Notes: generated by a model from the sequence alone, not told the origin. Shown: positions 14,396 to 29,109, counted from the first letter of the stretch. The stretch: DNA of 64,000 nt from Sipunculus nudus (GCA_026874595.1 CM049320.1:42790714-42854713); one strand, 5' to 3'. Numbers and translations: made by a program.

Positions 14396-15604
14396 ATGTA
14401 AATATATAATCTCTTTGAAGAAATTTTCATGTATATGGATATGATTCAGAACACATGTTGAATTTCCTATGTCTTTTGCTATAGTATAAAAAATATGCAT
14501 TAGAGGAAGGGCCCTATTATAAAGGGGTTAGTCAAGGTTTTAGGATACTATGTCATCCCTGATTCCAGAAATATCTCGTTTAAATCACTTCGTTCATAAT
14601 TTTGGTTCGATATAAACAAATGGTTAAAAAGGCTTTGAATTTGTGACAGGTTTTGTGCCCATATGATTAAGTTTGTCCAGAATATCTTTAACAACAGTTA
14701 ATTTATCTATTTTTAGAAATGGAGACAAAAGGAACCGGTCACTCTGGTGTATCGTTTCTGTAACCACCCCAGGATGTAGTGGCAGCCTGCCAACAGAATT
14801 TCGATATTAAATTCTGGAGACCCAGTCCGTAAAATATTTAAAAAAAGGCCTGCGAGTCATGTTTTCATTACTACCCTTACGATGAATGCCGTCCATTGTC
14901 ATGAACTCTTGAGTCTTTTTTTTTAATCTCTTTTTTTGTGGGAATTATGTGGAATAATATAATCCCTGATCTAGTAAACACAAAAGAAAAACTATTACTA
15001 CTAATTACCTACTAATTCAACATGATAAAAGCAGGGCAGGATTTGATGACCACTAACATTTGTTTGATGGTCCAGGGAATTTTTGATAGGACAAAAGATA
15101 TTATCAGGAACTCTGTATTGTTTTGACAAGATTGATGATATTTGGCATGCCTGTGTCTGGTGTAATGTTATAGGGGGTTCCTGTTTTTTTGGAATGCATG
15201 ACAGCCAGCACATCATCAGCTGAGTGATCGGGCACGCTGATATGGGTGACTGGGTGCTTTCTTGGCCAAGGTCATCAAATGCATGATGTGAATACTGTCC
15301 GCTGCTGACTGTATACTGCATCTCTAGTTTAACATCTTACTGATACTTTTACCACTGTTGCTTGAATCCCTATTTGTGGTTGTGTTTTTATATTAGAGAA
15401 ATGGATGAAACTGTGTACTACAGGAGTATATATGGTTGTGCCTTAAATGCAGTCATGTATAATCACTGTGGAGGTGTGATATGCTCTGTTTCTTCCCATT
15501 TCCTCCTGAATTAGGGATTTGAGTGACTGTGTTTATACCCTTCCCTCTTTACAATATTGTTGAAATCTCTAAAGCTGAAAGTGTTCCTGATGTTAACATT
15601 ACAG

Positions 15605-15667
15605 ACTGGTACATCTGATGGTGTTCTAATACATGCTAACTTTAGGAACACCATCAGGTTTACCAGT
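15605..15667 (+). other. long hairpin, pre-miRNA-like geometry
   Basis: Two 22-nt arms (15,605-15,626 and 15,646-15,667) enclose a 19-nt loop. Pairing is 7 bp (ACTGGTA/TACCAGT), a 3x3 internal loop, then 12 uninterrupted bp (CTGATGGTGTTC/GAACACCATCAG). Size and shape fit an animal pre-miRNA, but I recognise no known miRNA seed. A chance or MITE-derived hairpin is equally possible. Confidence 0.35.
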
Positions 15668-16215
15668 TTATGGACTGGTACGTTATCTGCTATCCCTTAA
15701 TCCGGAGTCCCGTGAGTACACATGATACTCCAGCTAATTCAGACCCTGCATGCACAGACCAGAGTCCTGTATCAAACCAGGATGCACGCACCTGACTGCC
15801 GGCCATCCTGCTGTACATATTAATATCATAAGAATATCACAAGGTGTTGATTGTTTAAATATATTGACATATAGCGTCACACACAGTGGTTTATTCAGCC
15901 CTTTATATGTAATCTTTTTTGCACGCTCTGGTATGTATAATTATATACAGTGAATGACAGTCATATTCGCAGCAGTCAGCCAGGTGCTCCTTATGGGGAA
16001 GGTGTTTTGATCCTCGTACAAAAGACTTGTCAACCTGAACTGCACTAAATAGTCATTTAATAAAGCACTTTTGGCTCTGGTTCACATTCAGTAACTTTAA
16101 TAATAAACTGCGAAGCCCATCCATCCCGGTGCCTCAGATATGAAAGATATCACTTCACATTTCTTAAGGACAGTTTTTGTTGTTTTTTTTTCTCTTGGAG
16201 TCAGTTAACCAGTAT

Positions 16216-16282
16216 ATCAGTGATACAGCATGTGTGAGGGCATTAAGGATCAGTGATACCAGCGTGTGTGAGGGCATTAAGG
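16216..16282. repeat. 33-34-bp tandem duplication
   Basis: Two adjacent copies beginning ATCAGTGATAC and ending GGGCATTAAGG, at 16,216-16,248 and 16,249-16,282, differ by about two changes. Confidence 0.85.
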
Positions 16283-17399
16283 ATGTAATGTATGTGTGTA
16301 CCAGTGGAGTGTTGACAGGGGACATGAAGTGTTGTACCAACATCAAACAGGTGATTCATCCATTTTATATCTATCTGTATACTGTGGTTGGCTTTATTTT
16401 GAGAGGCTGAAATTTTAAAATTTGTTTATTTTTAACATTTCACAAGGGTTTCATTATCACAATTGCAACAGAGCCTATAAAATCAAAGTTAAGTAGTTTT
16501 TGTACAGATTTTAAATTTAGAATAAAGCCTACATGACCTCACTCATTTCTGGTTCAGTCATTCACATTATGACTGGTGTCACAATCGATATATCTTGTGT
16601 GATTACTGCGTTTTACTATGAGTAATGCTTGGATGCATGGGCCAGTTTTGGATAACATGCACACAGAGATTAGGTTGTGACTATAGGTGTTTCCAGAGGT
16701 ATGAGCATTAATCTGTTCATACAGATGCATCATCCCCTCTTGTTCGTCTAAGTTGATGGGGCATCTTATTCCTCAAGGGTCTCATATCCGCGATTATGTT
16801 TAATTCGCAAATATTGTGAAAATAAAGCCCTCGTGAATAAAAAGGCAACCACAGTATATGTAACAGGCAAACTGTGTAATCTGGCATTACCTAAAATTAC
16901 TGAAAATATCAGGCATTACAAGAAATGATTGATTCACTCAACCATTTCATGAAATGACTTAAATTTGGTCATCATTATTAAACAGTTTGCTTGAAGTGTT
17001 TCAGGCAAATAGTGAAACAACCTAATCTAATTCCCAGTCCATTATTTTGCATAGTCAGCTTAACCTATATTTGTTTAGATTTTTAGCAGAAGAAATAACT
17101 TCTCATATTTTTTTTTAAATGGTTCTGAGGCTTATGAGGTAACAATGGCAAACCCAGGCAATTTATTTTGTCAGTAATAAATTACTCAGTATCTGGCAAG
17201 ATTGAGCAACCCACACCATGGGGTACCAGGAGTACCAGTTATCAGTTTTTACTGATCTGCTCACATCCTCCACTAATTTACTGTGGAGGGCGGGGGTATG
17301 AGATGACCAGGGTTTTATCTATCATTTGTCACTTGTTGTTGGCAACTGAACTGCAGTCAGTTGTTATCTCAGTGAAAGTTAAATGACAACAAAATTTAA

Positions 17400-19130
17400 C
17401 TAGAATACGGGTAGTCGACAAGCGACCTAAATCAGAGTGGAACGGGTGAAGTGAGGCATGGATTGAGTGGCAAGGGGAAATAGAGTGAAGTGTTGCATAT
17501 TAGCATGGATGTCTGCAGCCTAATTGTATATGTAGGTTGCCCCCCCCCACCCCCACCACAAAATCCAGAAAGCTGTCCAAGTTGTATACATATGCAAAAT
17601 TTAAGGCAGATAAGTCAAACCACTACATGTATATGAGTGATTTTAGCCGGTGGCAGACAAACAGATGGACGCTGAGCAAAAATGGTTGCAGGTGACGCCA
17701 CCAGTTTTGCGTATGATAAAGAGCTATGTGAGAACTATACACATGCAAAACTTTGGCCCAATCGGTCAAACGGTTCCAAAGATATGAGCTTGGATGTCTG
17801 CTGCATAAACTAGAATGCAGGTGGCGCCACCTGTCATAAAATCAAGAGAGCTGTCAGGGATGTATAAACCTGCAAAATTTTAGGCAGATATGTCAAACCA
17901 CTGCTGAGATATGAGTGATTTTATCCCATGGCAGACAAACAGACAGGAGCTGTGCAAAAATGGCTGCAGTTGGCGCCACCAGTTTTGCATATGATAAAGA
18001 GCTATGTTAGATCTATACACATGCAAAATTTCAGCCCAATTGGTCAAAAGGTTCCCGAGATATGAGCTTGGATGTCTGCAGTGTAAACGTGAATGTAGGT
18101 GGCCCCACCTGTCATAAAATCAGAAAAGTTATCCAGGATGTATACGCATGCCGAATTACAGGTGAATAAGTCAAGTCACTGCAGAGATATGAGTGATTTT
18201 AACCCAAGCCAGACGAACAGATGGACACTGTGCAAACATGGTTGCAGGTGGCACCACCATTTTTTGTGTATATTATAAAGCTCTCCAAGGGCTACATTTG
18301 TGCAAAAAAATTTTCCTGATCGGTCAAACAGTTCCCGAGATATGAGCTTGGATTTCTGCAGCGTAAACTTGAATGTAGGTGGCGCCACCTGTCATAAAAT
18401 CAGAAAAGCTATCCAGGATGTATATGCATGCCTAATTTCAGGTGAATTAGTCAAGTCACTGCAGAGATATGAGTGATTTTAACCCAAGGCAGACAAACAG
18501 ATGGACACTGTGCAAAAATGGTTGCAGGTGGCGCTACCATTTTTTGTGTATGTTATAAAACTCTCCAAGGGCTACATTTGTGCAAAAAAATTTTCCTGAT
18601 TGGTCAAACGGTTCCCGAGATATGAGCATGGATGTCTGCAGCGTAAACGTGAATGTAGGTGGCACCATCTGTCATCAAATCTGAAAAGCTATCCAGGATG
18701 TATACGCATGCCAAATTTCAGGTGAATAAGTCAAGTCACTGCAGAGATATGAGTGATTTTAACCCAAGGCAGACGAACAGATGGACACTGCAAACATGGT
18801 TGCAGGTGGCGCCACCATTTTTTGTGTATGTTATAAAGCTCTCCAAGGGCTACATTTGTGCAAAAAAATTTTCCTGATCGGTCAATGGTTCCCGAGATAT
18901 GTGGGTTTATGTGTGGAAACAGACGCACAAACGGACGCAGAGCGCAGAGGAAAGGTCAGAGGTCAAAACAAAATTGGGGCGCAGCAGTTCACATGTGACC
19001 CAAACATAATCCCGGGTTTCGTAAAATTCCGCCCAGCGGTTACATAGGAGTTCTCTGGACACCTACGCGCCGGTTCTGGCGGCGGTGGGCTGAAAACATA
19101 GTATCCGCAAAACTCTGTTTTGGCGGATAC
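17400..19130 (-). mobile_element. family A HINE-like element, inverted
   Basis: Read on the minus strand it starts at 19,130 with GTATCCGCCAAAACAGAG, which folds back on GTTTTGCGGATAC. Core repeats bearing the GGTGGCGCCACC palindrome follow, then the inverted subterminal copy of the 5' end (GGCGG/GGTCGC region), the hairpin GTCGCTTGTCGAC and CTAG at 17,400-17,403. AA flanks both sides (TT on the element strand). No coding capacity is seen. Confidence 0.7.
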
Positions 19131-20507
19131 AATTAAGAGAAGATTTTTTTTTAAAGTGTGCAAAGTGTCAAAAGTTCTTGTTCCAATTGATATGTTTACA
19201 GTTCAACAACTGAAGAGTAAACAATGCATCTCAGAACACTTCTTCCAAGTCCAGGCATGCTAATTACAGAGTATATGAATATTATAGAGAGTATCAGAGA
19301 TTTGCAGTTTGTGATTTTCTAATTAATGAGCACTTTAAGCTCATTTCATTTGTTTATAAAATATTTTGTCTGCTTCTGAAAATATTAAACAAAATATTAA
19401 TGTATTGAGCGCTTTCTTCACTGTAATGCCAGATATTACATTAAGTACCTAGTTTTGAATTATGGCTTTATATTATCTTAAAAATTATTAAGACAGGGAA
19501 TATGTTATTATCTATTTTTCATATATATATAACCTCTCTTATTTACAGTTACATTTTATTTTCAAGAAGCAAAATATCAGTTATAAGTACACACTGAGTT
19601 AGTTATTTTAAGTATACACTTTGTCTGTGTTTTTTACTGCCACTTAATTAAAGTCAACTAAGTTTGCCTATTATTTTCAAGTGATTAACCTGAATTAACC
19701 TTGTATTTTGGTAGCTTTCATTAACATACATATATAAATATTTCACCCAAATTTCAGAATAGTGTATAGATTTTTGTTTTCTTAATCCTTGCAAATATAT
19801 GATAAAAAAAAATCTGTAGATACCACTGAAAAACATTAATTCATTTTTATGAAGTTTGAAGAACTAAACAATATAACAGAATTTTTACCACAAGAAAATT
19901 TACTATTATAAATACAAAAGGTCAAAGTAAACAGATTTATTTACTTAACACACATTTGGATGAAAACAAGATCAGGATAAATGACATACATCCTATGTTC
20001 CAATACCATACATACAATTCATATATACATACTTTATGGTATTAAAGGAAATCCACAATAGTTTAATTAAAGATTTTTTATATAATTTTCATTAGTAGTG
20101 TGAACTTGTTTGCATAAGAAAAAAAGACAGTGTATGAGTATTTTTGTGTTGTTACATCAGTAATGATGACTTGTGTTTACTGTCAAGTTCTTATGACTCT
20201 CTTTTGGGATTGTGATATTCCAATACTAGTGTAAGATTAGGGGGGGGGGAGAAAGAAAATGAGAGAGAGAGACAAAAATGGTTGATTATGGATGTAGAAC
20301 CAGTGCTGATTTATTTACATCATTATTTATCATGCACAAGTACCAAATATATTAAATTCATTTTTACATAATTATGCACTATTTAACAGTTATTAATATA
20401 GCAATCTATAATATAGCAATCTACAAACATTAATTCCGGATGTTTTTATTTGATTTTTCAATCTTGATCTTGTAAAATTTTGAGTTTGATCATGACTACC
20501 CTATATT
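19131..20507. other. AT-rich non-coding sequence
   Basis: No gene or recognisable element terminus. It contains a short poly-G plus GA-rich microsatellite at about 20,239-20,275. Confidence 0.5.
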
Positions 20508-22145
20508 TTTAGCTCAGCTGACTATAAGTCATCTGAGCTATAGTCGTGGTCCATTGTCCGTCGTCCGTCCGTCTGTCGTGCCGTCCGTCCGTCCGTCAGT
20601 CCGTCCGTCCGTCCGTCCGTAGATGTGGCACTTTTTGAAACCGTAAGACTTAGGAATCCAAAATTTTGCATAATGTTAGCTGTCCCCAAGATCTCCTACC
20701 AAGCCGAAAACTGGGTCTTTGCGACTTTGTTCCTTTGAGAAATTAAGGAAAAACCTCAATTTTTTATTAAAAACCTATTTTCACACTTTAGGACTGCCTA
20801 ATATCAAAACCACTCATCTGTTTTTCCTCATATTTACCATAAATATTCCTCTATATAGTTCCTATGTACATGCCTGAAATTATGTCTGTATTATATCATT
20901 TAAGAAAGTTATGGGCCAGAACATAATGCATTTTGTAAAAAATCAGGAAAGATATTTGATCACTTAACACAAAACTTGTTAAAGCTATGGACTTTTTTTC
21001 AAGTAATATAACTTTAATTAATCAAAATTAAATTGTATACCCAAAATTAGATCAAAATCTTTTAAATTTTTTAAAATATTAGCAAAAACAAAAAATTGGT
21101 ACCTTAAATTTTGCCTAACTTTGACCATGGCACGTTTTTTTCCTGTAAGTACTGTGGATTTAATTTTCTCAGCATGTTTTTGTTAGCATTTTGTCTGTTA
21201 ACACCAAAAATTTGAAACCAGTTGATCAAAAACTGTAGATTTTATTCAAGTTTTCAAGCACCATGTAACATATTGTTTACATCAGGCTAGTGTTATGCAG
21301 TTTGCAAGAGCTCAGCTCCCCAGCTTAAGCTCTCAGTTCCTTAAATTTGGCATACAATTAGATGTCTCTAAAATTCCCTACCATGCCAAGAATTTGGTCA
21401 CTAGGACTTAATACCTTTGAGATATTAATGAAAAACTTCATTTTTCAATTTAAAACCCATTATTACACTTCAATACTGCCTAATATCAAAACCACTGATC
21501 TGACTTTAATCATATATAATATACATGTTTTTCAATACATTCTCTGTGCACATGCCAGAAATGATGTCAGTATTGCGTAATTGTTTTAAGTTATGGGCCC
21601 AAACATAATGCACTTTGTAAAAAATCAAGAAATATATTTACTCCCTTAACAAGGGGCTTGCTGAAGCTAGAGATTTTTTGTCAGGGATGTAAGATTATTT
21701 AATCAAGATTCAATTGAATACCCAAAATTAGTTCTGAATTTTTAAAATTTTATAAGTTATTAGTATAAATATAAAATTAGTACCTTAAATTTTGCCCAAC
21801 TTTGACCATTTCACTTTTGTTTAATGTGAGCTCTGTTTATATAATTTTCATATCATGCACACACAAGAATTTCAGCTTTTTAGTTTAGAAAGCTGAAAGA
21901 AATTGGCCAAAAATTGTAGCTTTTATTAATGTTTTTATGAGACCATGTCAGACCTTGGCTCTCTCCAGCCACTCTTGAGTCACCTGTATGTTGACCTTGT
22001 TGAACTTTCAGCAAATTATGCACGCTTGAGGCGAGGCAGATACCGGGGCAACAAGGCAGCTTATGGCCAGCCACAGTTGATCCAGGTGTCCAACCCAACT
22101 CATCAAGTAGTTTTAACAAACAACATAACAATAAATTAATCAATT

Positions 22146-24761
22146 TTTAGCTCAGCTGACTATAAGTCATCTGAGCTATAGTCGTGGTCCATTGTCCGTC
22201 GTCCGTCCGTCTGTCCGTCCGTCCGTCCGTAGATGTGGCACGTTTTGAAACCGTAAGACCTAGGGATCCAAAATTCGGCATAATGTTAGATGTCCCCAAG
22301 ATCTCCTACCAAGCGGAAAACTGGGTCTTTGCAACTTCGTTCCTTTGAGAAATTAAGGAAAAACCTCAATTTTTTATTAAAAACCTATTTTCACACTTCA
22401 GGACTGCCTAATATCAAAACCACTCATCTGTTTTTCCTCATATTTACCATAAATATTCCTCTATATAGTTCCTATGTACATGCAAGAAATTATGTCTGTA
22501 TTATTTAATTTAAAAAAGTTCTGGGCCCAAACATAATGCATTTTGTAAAAAATCAGGAAAGATATTTGATCACTTATCACAAAAAATGTTAAAGCTATTG
22601 ACCTTTTTTCCAGTAATATAACTTTAATTAATCAAAATTAAATTGTATACCCAATATTAGATGAAAATCTTTTAAATTTTCTAAAATATTAATAAAAATA
22701 AAAAATTGGTACCTTAAATTTAGCCCAACTTTGACCATGGCACGTTTTTTTCCTGTAAGTACTGTGGATTTAATTTTCACAGCATGTTTTTGTTAGCATT
22801 TCAACTGTTAACACCAAAAATTTGAAACCAGTTGATCAAAAACTGTAGATTTTAATAAGTTTTCAAGCACCATGTAACATATTGTTTACATTAAGCTAGT
22901 GTTATGCAGTTTGCAAGAGCTCAGCTCCCCAGCTTCAGCTCTTAGTTCCTTAAATTCGGCATACAGTTAGATGTCTCCAAAATCCCCTACCATGCCAAGA
23001 ATTTGGTCACTAGGACTTAATACCTTCGAGATATTAATGAAAAACTTCATTTTCCATTAAAAACCCATTGTTACACTTCAAGACTGCCTAATATCAAAAC
23101 CACTGATCTGACTTTAATCATAAATAATATACATATTTTTCATTCTCTATGCACATGCCAGAATGATGTCAGTATTGCGTAATTGTTTTAAGTTATGGGC
23201 CCAAACATAATGCACTTTGTAAAAAATCAAGAAATATATTTACTCCCTTAACAAGGGCATTGCTGAAGCTAGAGATTTTTTTGTCAGGGATGTAACATTT
23301 TTTAATCAAGATTCAATTGAATACCCAAAATTAGTTCTGAATTTTTCAAATTTTATAAGTTATTAGTATAAATATAAAATTAGTACCTTAAATTTTGCCC
23401 AACCGTGACCATGGCATGGTTGTGTCCTGTGAGCACTGTTGATATAATTTTCATATCATGCACACATTAGGATTTCAGCTTTTTAGTGTAGAAAGCTGAA
23501 AGAAATTGGCCAAAAATTGTAGCTTTTATTAATGTTTTTTATGAGACCCTGTCAGACATTGGCTCTCTCCAGCCCCTCTTGAGTCACCTGTATGTTGACC
23601 TTGTTGACCTTTCATCAAATTATGCACGCTTGAGGCGAGGCATCCAGGCAGCTTATGGCCAGCCACAGTTGATCCAGGTGTCCAACCCAACTCATCTAGT
23701 AGTTTTAACCAACAACATAACAATAAACAATAAATTAATAAATTTTTATTGGTTTTTAATAACAAATTAAAGAAAAATAGAAAAGGAATTTGTTAGTTTA
23801 TAATAACAGGAAATTAACTTGCAGTTACTGATGATATAAGAATCTTGTATCGATGGGTAAAATGTCACATATTCCAAATAAAACCATGCAGTCACCTATG
23901 GCATTTTTCAGTTCAATTTTAATGATAAAGAAGTAAATCATATTATTCATTATTAATCATTAGGGATCATATGAAGGAAATTAATGATAGACAAAGATGC
24001 AGTTGACAATATTAATCTAGATTCCTACTATGTCTAGTGTGTACATTGATGTGAAATTAGTCCAAAATGAATTTTTTACAGTTAATTTTTTAATATAAAT
24101 AAAAGCCATAAAACCAGGTACTTATGATCATTATTTAAATGTGTGAATTTTGTATATTCTGGATTCTCAACATCATTGGTTGGTGAAACTGAATAAATAC
24201 CAGACATGGTGCAAATACTTTGTAATTGTATTTAAATACGAATATGATTATGTACTCCATTATAAAATTTCTTGCATAAAGAATAGGAATTTAGGTAAAA
24301 ATGAAAGTATATGAATACTCGTGCAAATACTTTCAAAATGTATTCATGAATGCATTCATGAATATATTCTTTAATATTATTTTAATAATCATATCAGTTA
24401 TATTTCATTTAAAAAAATCATATGATTCTCTTATTATTTTTTATAGAATTATATTTGGGACAATATTTGTAATTTTTTTTAATAAATAGTTAAACTCTTA
24501 TATTATATGTTCTGCTTAAATAAGTTATATGGCCAAGTCAAAATCTGTGTGACAATAGTACTCCATTTGTTAATAAAACAAATGAAATCAATCCTCTTCC
24601 CTGTCTCCAAAGGTACTATCAAAATCATACATAAGCTAAACAACAACAACTCATAATACAGCTTATATTTATTACCACACAAAACCAGCATGTGCCTCAT
24701 TTCTAAATAATATTTTTTTATCATATATAACAGCTGAGCGTCGTGACCCATAGGTCCCTTG
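22146..24761 (+). mobile_element. family C HINE-like element, nested, complete
   Basis: Complete 5' hairpin, GTCC microsatellite (22,190-22,230), two core units and a 3' end CAGCTGAGCGTCGTGACC...CCCTTG. It sits in the 20,508 copy at a point whose uninterrupted form can be read within this element at about 23,735-23,755 (AAATTTTTATTGG). This is direct empty-site evidence for insertion between T residues. Confidence 0.7.
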
Positions 24762-25824
24762 TTATTGGTTTTCAATAACAAATTTAAGAAAAATAGAAAA
24801 GGAATTTGTTAGTTTATATTAATAGGGAAATAACTTGCAGTTACTGATGATATAAGAATCTTGTATTGATGGATAAAATGTCACGTATTCCAAATAACAC
24901 CATGCAGTCACCTATGGCATTTTTCAGTTCAATTTTAATAATAAAAAAGTAAATCATATTATTCATTACTAATCATTAGGGATCATATGAAGGAAATTAA
25001 TGATAGACAAAGATGCAGTTGATAATATTAATCTAGATTCCTACTGTGTCTAGTGTGTACATTGATGTGAAATTAGTCCAAAATAAATATATCACATTTA
25101 TTTTTTTTTTAATATAAATAAAAGCCATAAAACCAGGTACTTATGATCATTATTGTATCCCCAGACAAAGTTGGGGGATACTATGTTTTCATACCGGTCC
25201 CGCCGCCGCCGCCGCCGCATATAAATCTTGTTGGCGCGATAACCCAAAAAATATTTCACGGAACTTTACCAAATTTAGTATATGTATAGATATGGGTGAG
25301 AGGACGACGCCTATTTAAAATGAGGTCATGACCTTTACTAAGAGAGTGTCCTTGACCTTGAATAGGTCCAATTTTGGGGAAAATCACACAAATTCTTTAA
25401 TATCTCAAGAAATCTTGCATGGATTTATCCCAAAATCAAGTTGATGGAAGATCATGGATAGGGTTGTCATGTTCCAGAAACTGGTGGCGCCACCTATTAT
25501 TCTTTACTTGTTTTCGTGCCGTTTAATACCCCCAAAATTGCTACCTTACAGTACTGTGAGCATTGTAAGTCAAAAACTAATGGACAGATTTCTTTTATAT
25601 TATGCATATACATAGGTATGGGTTATGGGATGATGTTTATTTAAATTGGGGTCATGACCTTTTCATATGATAGTGGCCTTGACCTTGAATATTGCCATAT
25701 ATGGTGAAAATCACACACCTCTTATGATATCTCCAGTGTTGATAGCCATATGGATTTCAAACATGACTTATGTATGGCCCACCACTAAAGTAAGAACCCT
25801 ATAGGTTCTAGGGTCATGAGGTCA

Positions 25825-26560
25825 AAGGTCAAGGTCACTGGACTGGCATTTTAAAAGATACTGTGGATGCATTTTAAGCCAAACTTTCATCCTAGGTCTT
25901 CCATCTTTAATATATAGCTCACTTGCCAATAGTGGATGTTCCATATAAATTTTGGGGTCACAAGGTCAAAGGTCAAGGCCACAGGAGCTATCTGTCCAAA
26001 AATTAGTTTCTGGATGATAATTCCTGCTTTTATTGATGTATTGATTTTAAACTTGACTTATATATGTCCCATTGAAAAAGCAAGACTCCAATTGATTTTG
26101 GGTTCATGAGGTCAAAGGTCAAGGTCACAGGACGGGCATTTTAAAAGATACTGTATATGCATTTTAAGCCAAACATTTCATCTCAGACCTTTTATCTTGC
26201 ACATGTAAGTCACCTGCCAATAGAGGAAGACCCCTATCAGTTTTGAGGTCACAAGGTCAAAGGTGAAGGTCACAGGAGCCATCTGTCCAAAAATTAGTTT
26301 CTGGATGATAATTCCTGCTTTTATTGATGTATGGATTTCAAACTTGACTTGTATATGTCCAATTGGAAAAACATAACCCAAATTGATTTTGGGGTCATGA
26401 GGTCAAAGGTCAAGGTCACAGGAAACCTCTTTAAAAAGATTGTGGATGCATTTTCAGCCAAACAATTCATCTCAGATCTTTCATCTTGCACATATAGTTC
26501 ACCTGCCGAGAGTGGAAGACCCCTATCAATTTTGAGGTCACAAGGTCAAAGGTGAAGGTC
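25825..26560 (+). repeat. tandem core of family B, left part: AGGTCA direct repeats
   Basis: About six boxes of the form AGGTCAAAGGTCAAGGTCA (some with GGTGAAGG) recur at about 140-150-bp spacing. The box reads as nuclear-receptor half-sites spaced 1 and 0. Alternate units begin with a variant of GGGGTCATGAGG or GAGGTCACAAGG, giving a two-unit higher-order period. Confidence 0.8.
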
Positions 26561-26614
26561 ACAGGAGCCAACTGTCCAAAAATTAGTTTCTGGATGATAA
26601 TTCCTTCTTTTATT

Positions 26615-29050
26615 AGCTCAGCTGACTTTCAGTCATGCTGGGCTATAGCGATGGGTCTTTGTCCGGCGTCCTTCCGTCTGTCCGTCCGGCCGTCCGGCCA
26701 GCCGTCCGTCCGTTAGCAGGGCACAAATCGTAACCGTAGGGGCTAGGGCCATGAACCCTATGCAGTCTTAGAGGTTATAAAAAGATCTCCTTGCAAACCT
26801 GAAATTAGGTCACTGCGACCTATATTCTCGAAGTTATGGGGTGTGTTTGCACCCCCCAGAAATAACTCTTTGAGACAAAATTTTCATCCCAAACCTTCCA
26901 TCTTTCACATACAGCTCATCTACCAACAGGGGAAGAACCATAATTTTTTTGAGGTCAAAAGGTCAAAGGTCAAGGTCACAGGGGCCTCTTCTTTGAAAAG
27001 CCTGTGGATACATTTTAAGCCAACCCTTTCATCCCAATTCTTTGATCTTTCACATATAGCTCACCTACTAAGTTGGAGAAGAATCCTATAGATTTTGAGG
27101 TCACAAGGTCAAAGGTCAGGGTCACAGGATCCACTACTTTGAAAAGGTTGTGGACACATTTCAAGCTAGACTTTTCATTCCAAACCTTTCAGCACTGATA
27201 TCGCTTCTCTGCCAACAGGGGAAAAGACCTGTTGATTTTGAGGTCAAAGGTCAAGTTCACAGCACCCACTTCTTGCGTGGAGTCTTTTTCAGGCAAACTT
27301 TTCAATCTGTACCTTCAATCTGTCATATATGGCTTACCTACCAATAAGGGAAGAAGCCTATTGATGTTGAGGTCAAAAAGTCAAAGGTCAAGGTCACAAT
27401 ATTTAATTGCTCTAAATGCTTGTGAGCATATTTCAAGTGTAACTGTTCAACCCAAACCTTCAGTCTTTCACATATGCCACATCTATGCATCACTCAGTTT
27501 GACTCAAACTTCATATTTATGGGTCTTTTTGCTTGAATAAATAACTTATTGATTTTGGGGTCAGCTGGTCAGCAGGTTAAAGGTTGCAGGTCAGAGTTAT
27601 TCACCCATTGGTTGCCAAGTAATTACACCAGATTTAAGTGGTCAGTAGTTACCCATCATTTAGAAAGAATCCAGTTGATATATGGGCAAAAGGCCAAGGT
27701 CATAGGTCAGGGATGTTCACAATTACTTATTTTATAGACCATCTCTATTTTTCTTGTATATATAACCATCCCACTCCAGCTGTTACATCTCCCTGCTGTA
27801 ATTGTGAGTGACACTGGTGACATATGACTCCCTTTTGTATCAGCCTATTAAGTGATAAGGCTCAGTGATAAGTACCTCGTTACCTCATAACAAAAACACT
27901 GTTGTCAGAATGCTTCAGCCAGGCATTAAGACTATGAGAGTATAGTACTAAGGTTTAGCTACTGATTTATAAGATGATGGGAACATTTTGCAGTTTATTT
28001 TATGGAATCCTAGCAATAAACTTAATTTCCTAGATATCTGAATATTTTAATATATATCACCACATATAAAAGCAAGTGTTTGTTCTCATAATATGTGGAT
28101 GTGTACCTTGATTTAGGATGGCTTTTTGTTTTATTTCAAGACTCTTAGTCATGCTTTCTGCATTTCTTTTCTTTCAGGTTTGGCAGTTTACCTACCCTGC
28201 TGGCCCCATTGAAAAGCAGAGTGATAATAAAAATATTGGACTTACACTTTATACAATTGCATATCTATAAATCTTATATGAGGGCCTGGACATGCCTTTT
28301 GAATTATTTTGGGCATTTATTACTGGATAATTTGCCCCAAGTTTGGTCTCTTATTGGAGAATGTGGGATATCAAATGTCATACTTGTCAGAAATCCGTTA
28401 TGTCTGCCAGTTAGCCACCTTAGAAATTCTTTCTTCAGGGCAGTTTCAGTAATTTTTCTTTAATGTTTGGTCCGATTTAGAGAATGTTTGTTGTCTGATT
28501 TCAGACTTGTCAGAAGTCCAATATGGCCACCAGGCAACCATCTTTTAATTCCTTTTGATCATATTATCTCAAGAACAGTTAAAGTGAATGCAGTTGGATG
28601 TAAATTTTTGTAATCTTGTAAAGGATTGGGTCAAATATTTCTGAATAAATATTACCATCATTTATAAAAGTGCAGTACAGTTGGCTTGTATTGAATAAAA
28701 ATTCATAAAGAAGCACCTGTTTCTCAATAATTCTTGCATGTATTTCCTTGATTTTTGCTATATATTTTGATCTTATATTTGCCCTTTGTGGTGTTCCTTT
28801 TGAGACTGACATGTTTCAAGCAAGCTGTTGGAATAGTTCCTGATAGCTTAACAATCATGCATTTTCCTCAGACCATCAATTCACTGTGTTTTAACCAGGT
28901 ATAGGTGATATATATATTTCTGTTGTCATAGAAAATTTTCAACAAATTGGCAAATTGGTTCTTCAAAATTTGACTGGAAGTTGTGAATCTCAGTCCATGA
29001 AGTCACAGGTCATGCTTGGCAGCTGAGCGTCATGACCCATGGGTCACTTG
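26615..29050 (+). mobile_element. C'-type HINE-like element nested in family B
   Basis: It begins AGCTCAGCTGACTTTCAGTC, with CCGTC/CCGGCC microsatellite (26,660-26,714), and ends CAGCTGAGCGTCATGACC with palindrome and CACTTG. It interrupts the phrase CTTTTATTGATGTATGG, which is intact at about 26,318 and 29,334, so the empty site is certain and TT flanks both ends. Its own core (26,940-27,400) also carries AGGTCAAAGGTCAAGGTCA boxes. Confidence 0.75.
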
Positions 29051-29109
29051 TTGATGTATGGATTTCAAACTTGACTTATATATGTCCCATTGGGAAAGCA
29101 AGACCCAAA

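Larger units (their letters stand above)
14396..17399. other. unique-looking intergenic or intronic sequence
   Basis: Mostly free of the repeat families that dominate the window. A minus-strand ORF of 106 codons at 15,001-15,321 has no recognisable domain and no clear splice context, so it is not called as a gene. The region holds a strong hairpin at 15,605 and a short tandem duplication at 16,216. Confidence 0.5.

Noticed and set aside
15001-15321. 106-codon minus-strand ORF as a gene
   Set aside because: No recognisable motif, no splice context and no codon bias evident; length is within chance for 64 kb.
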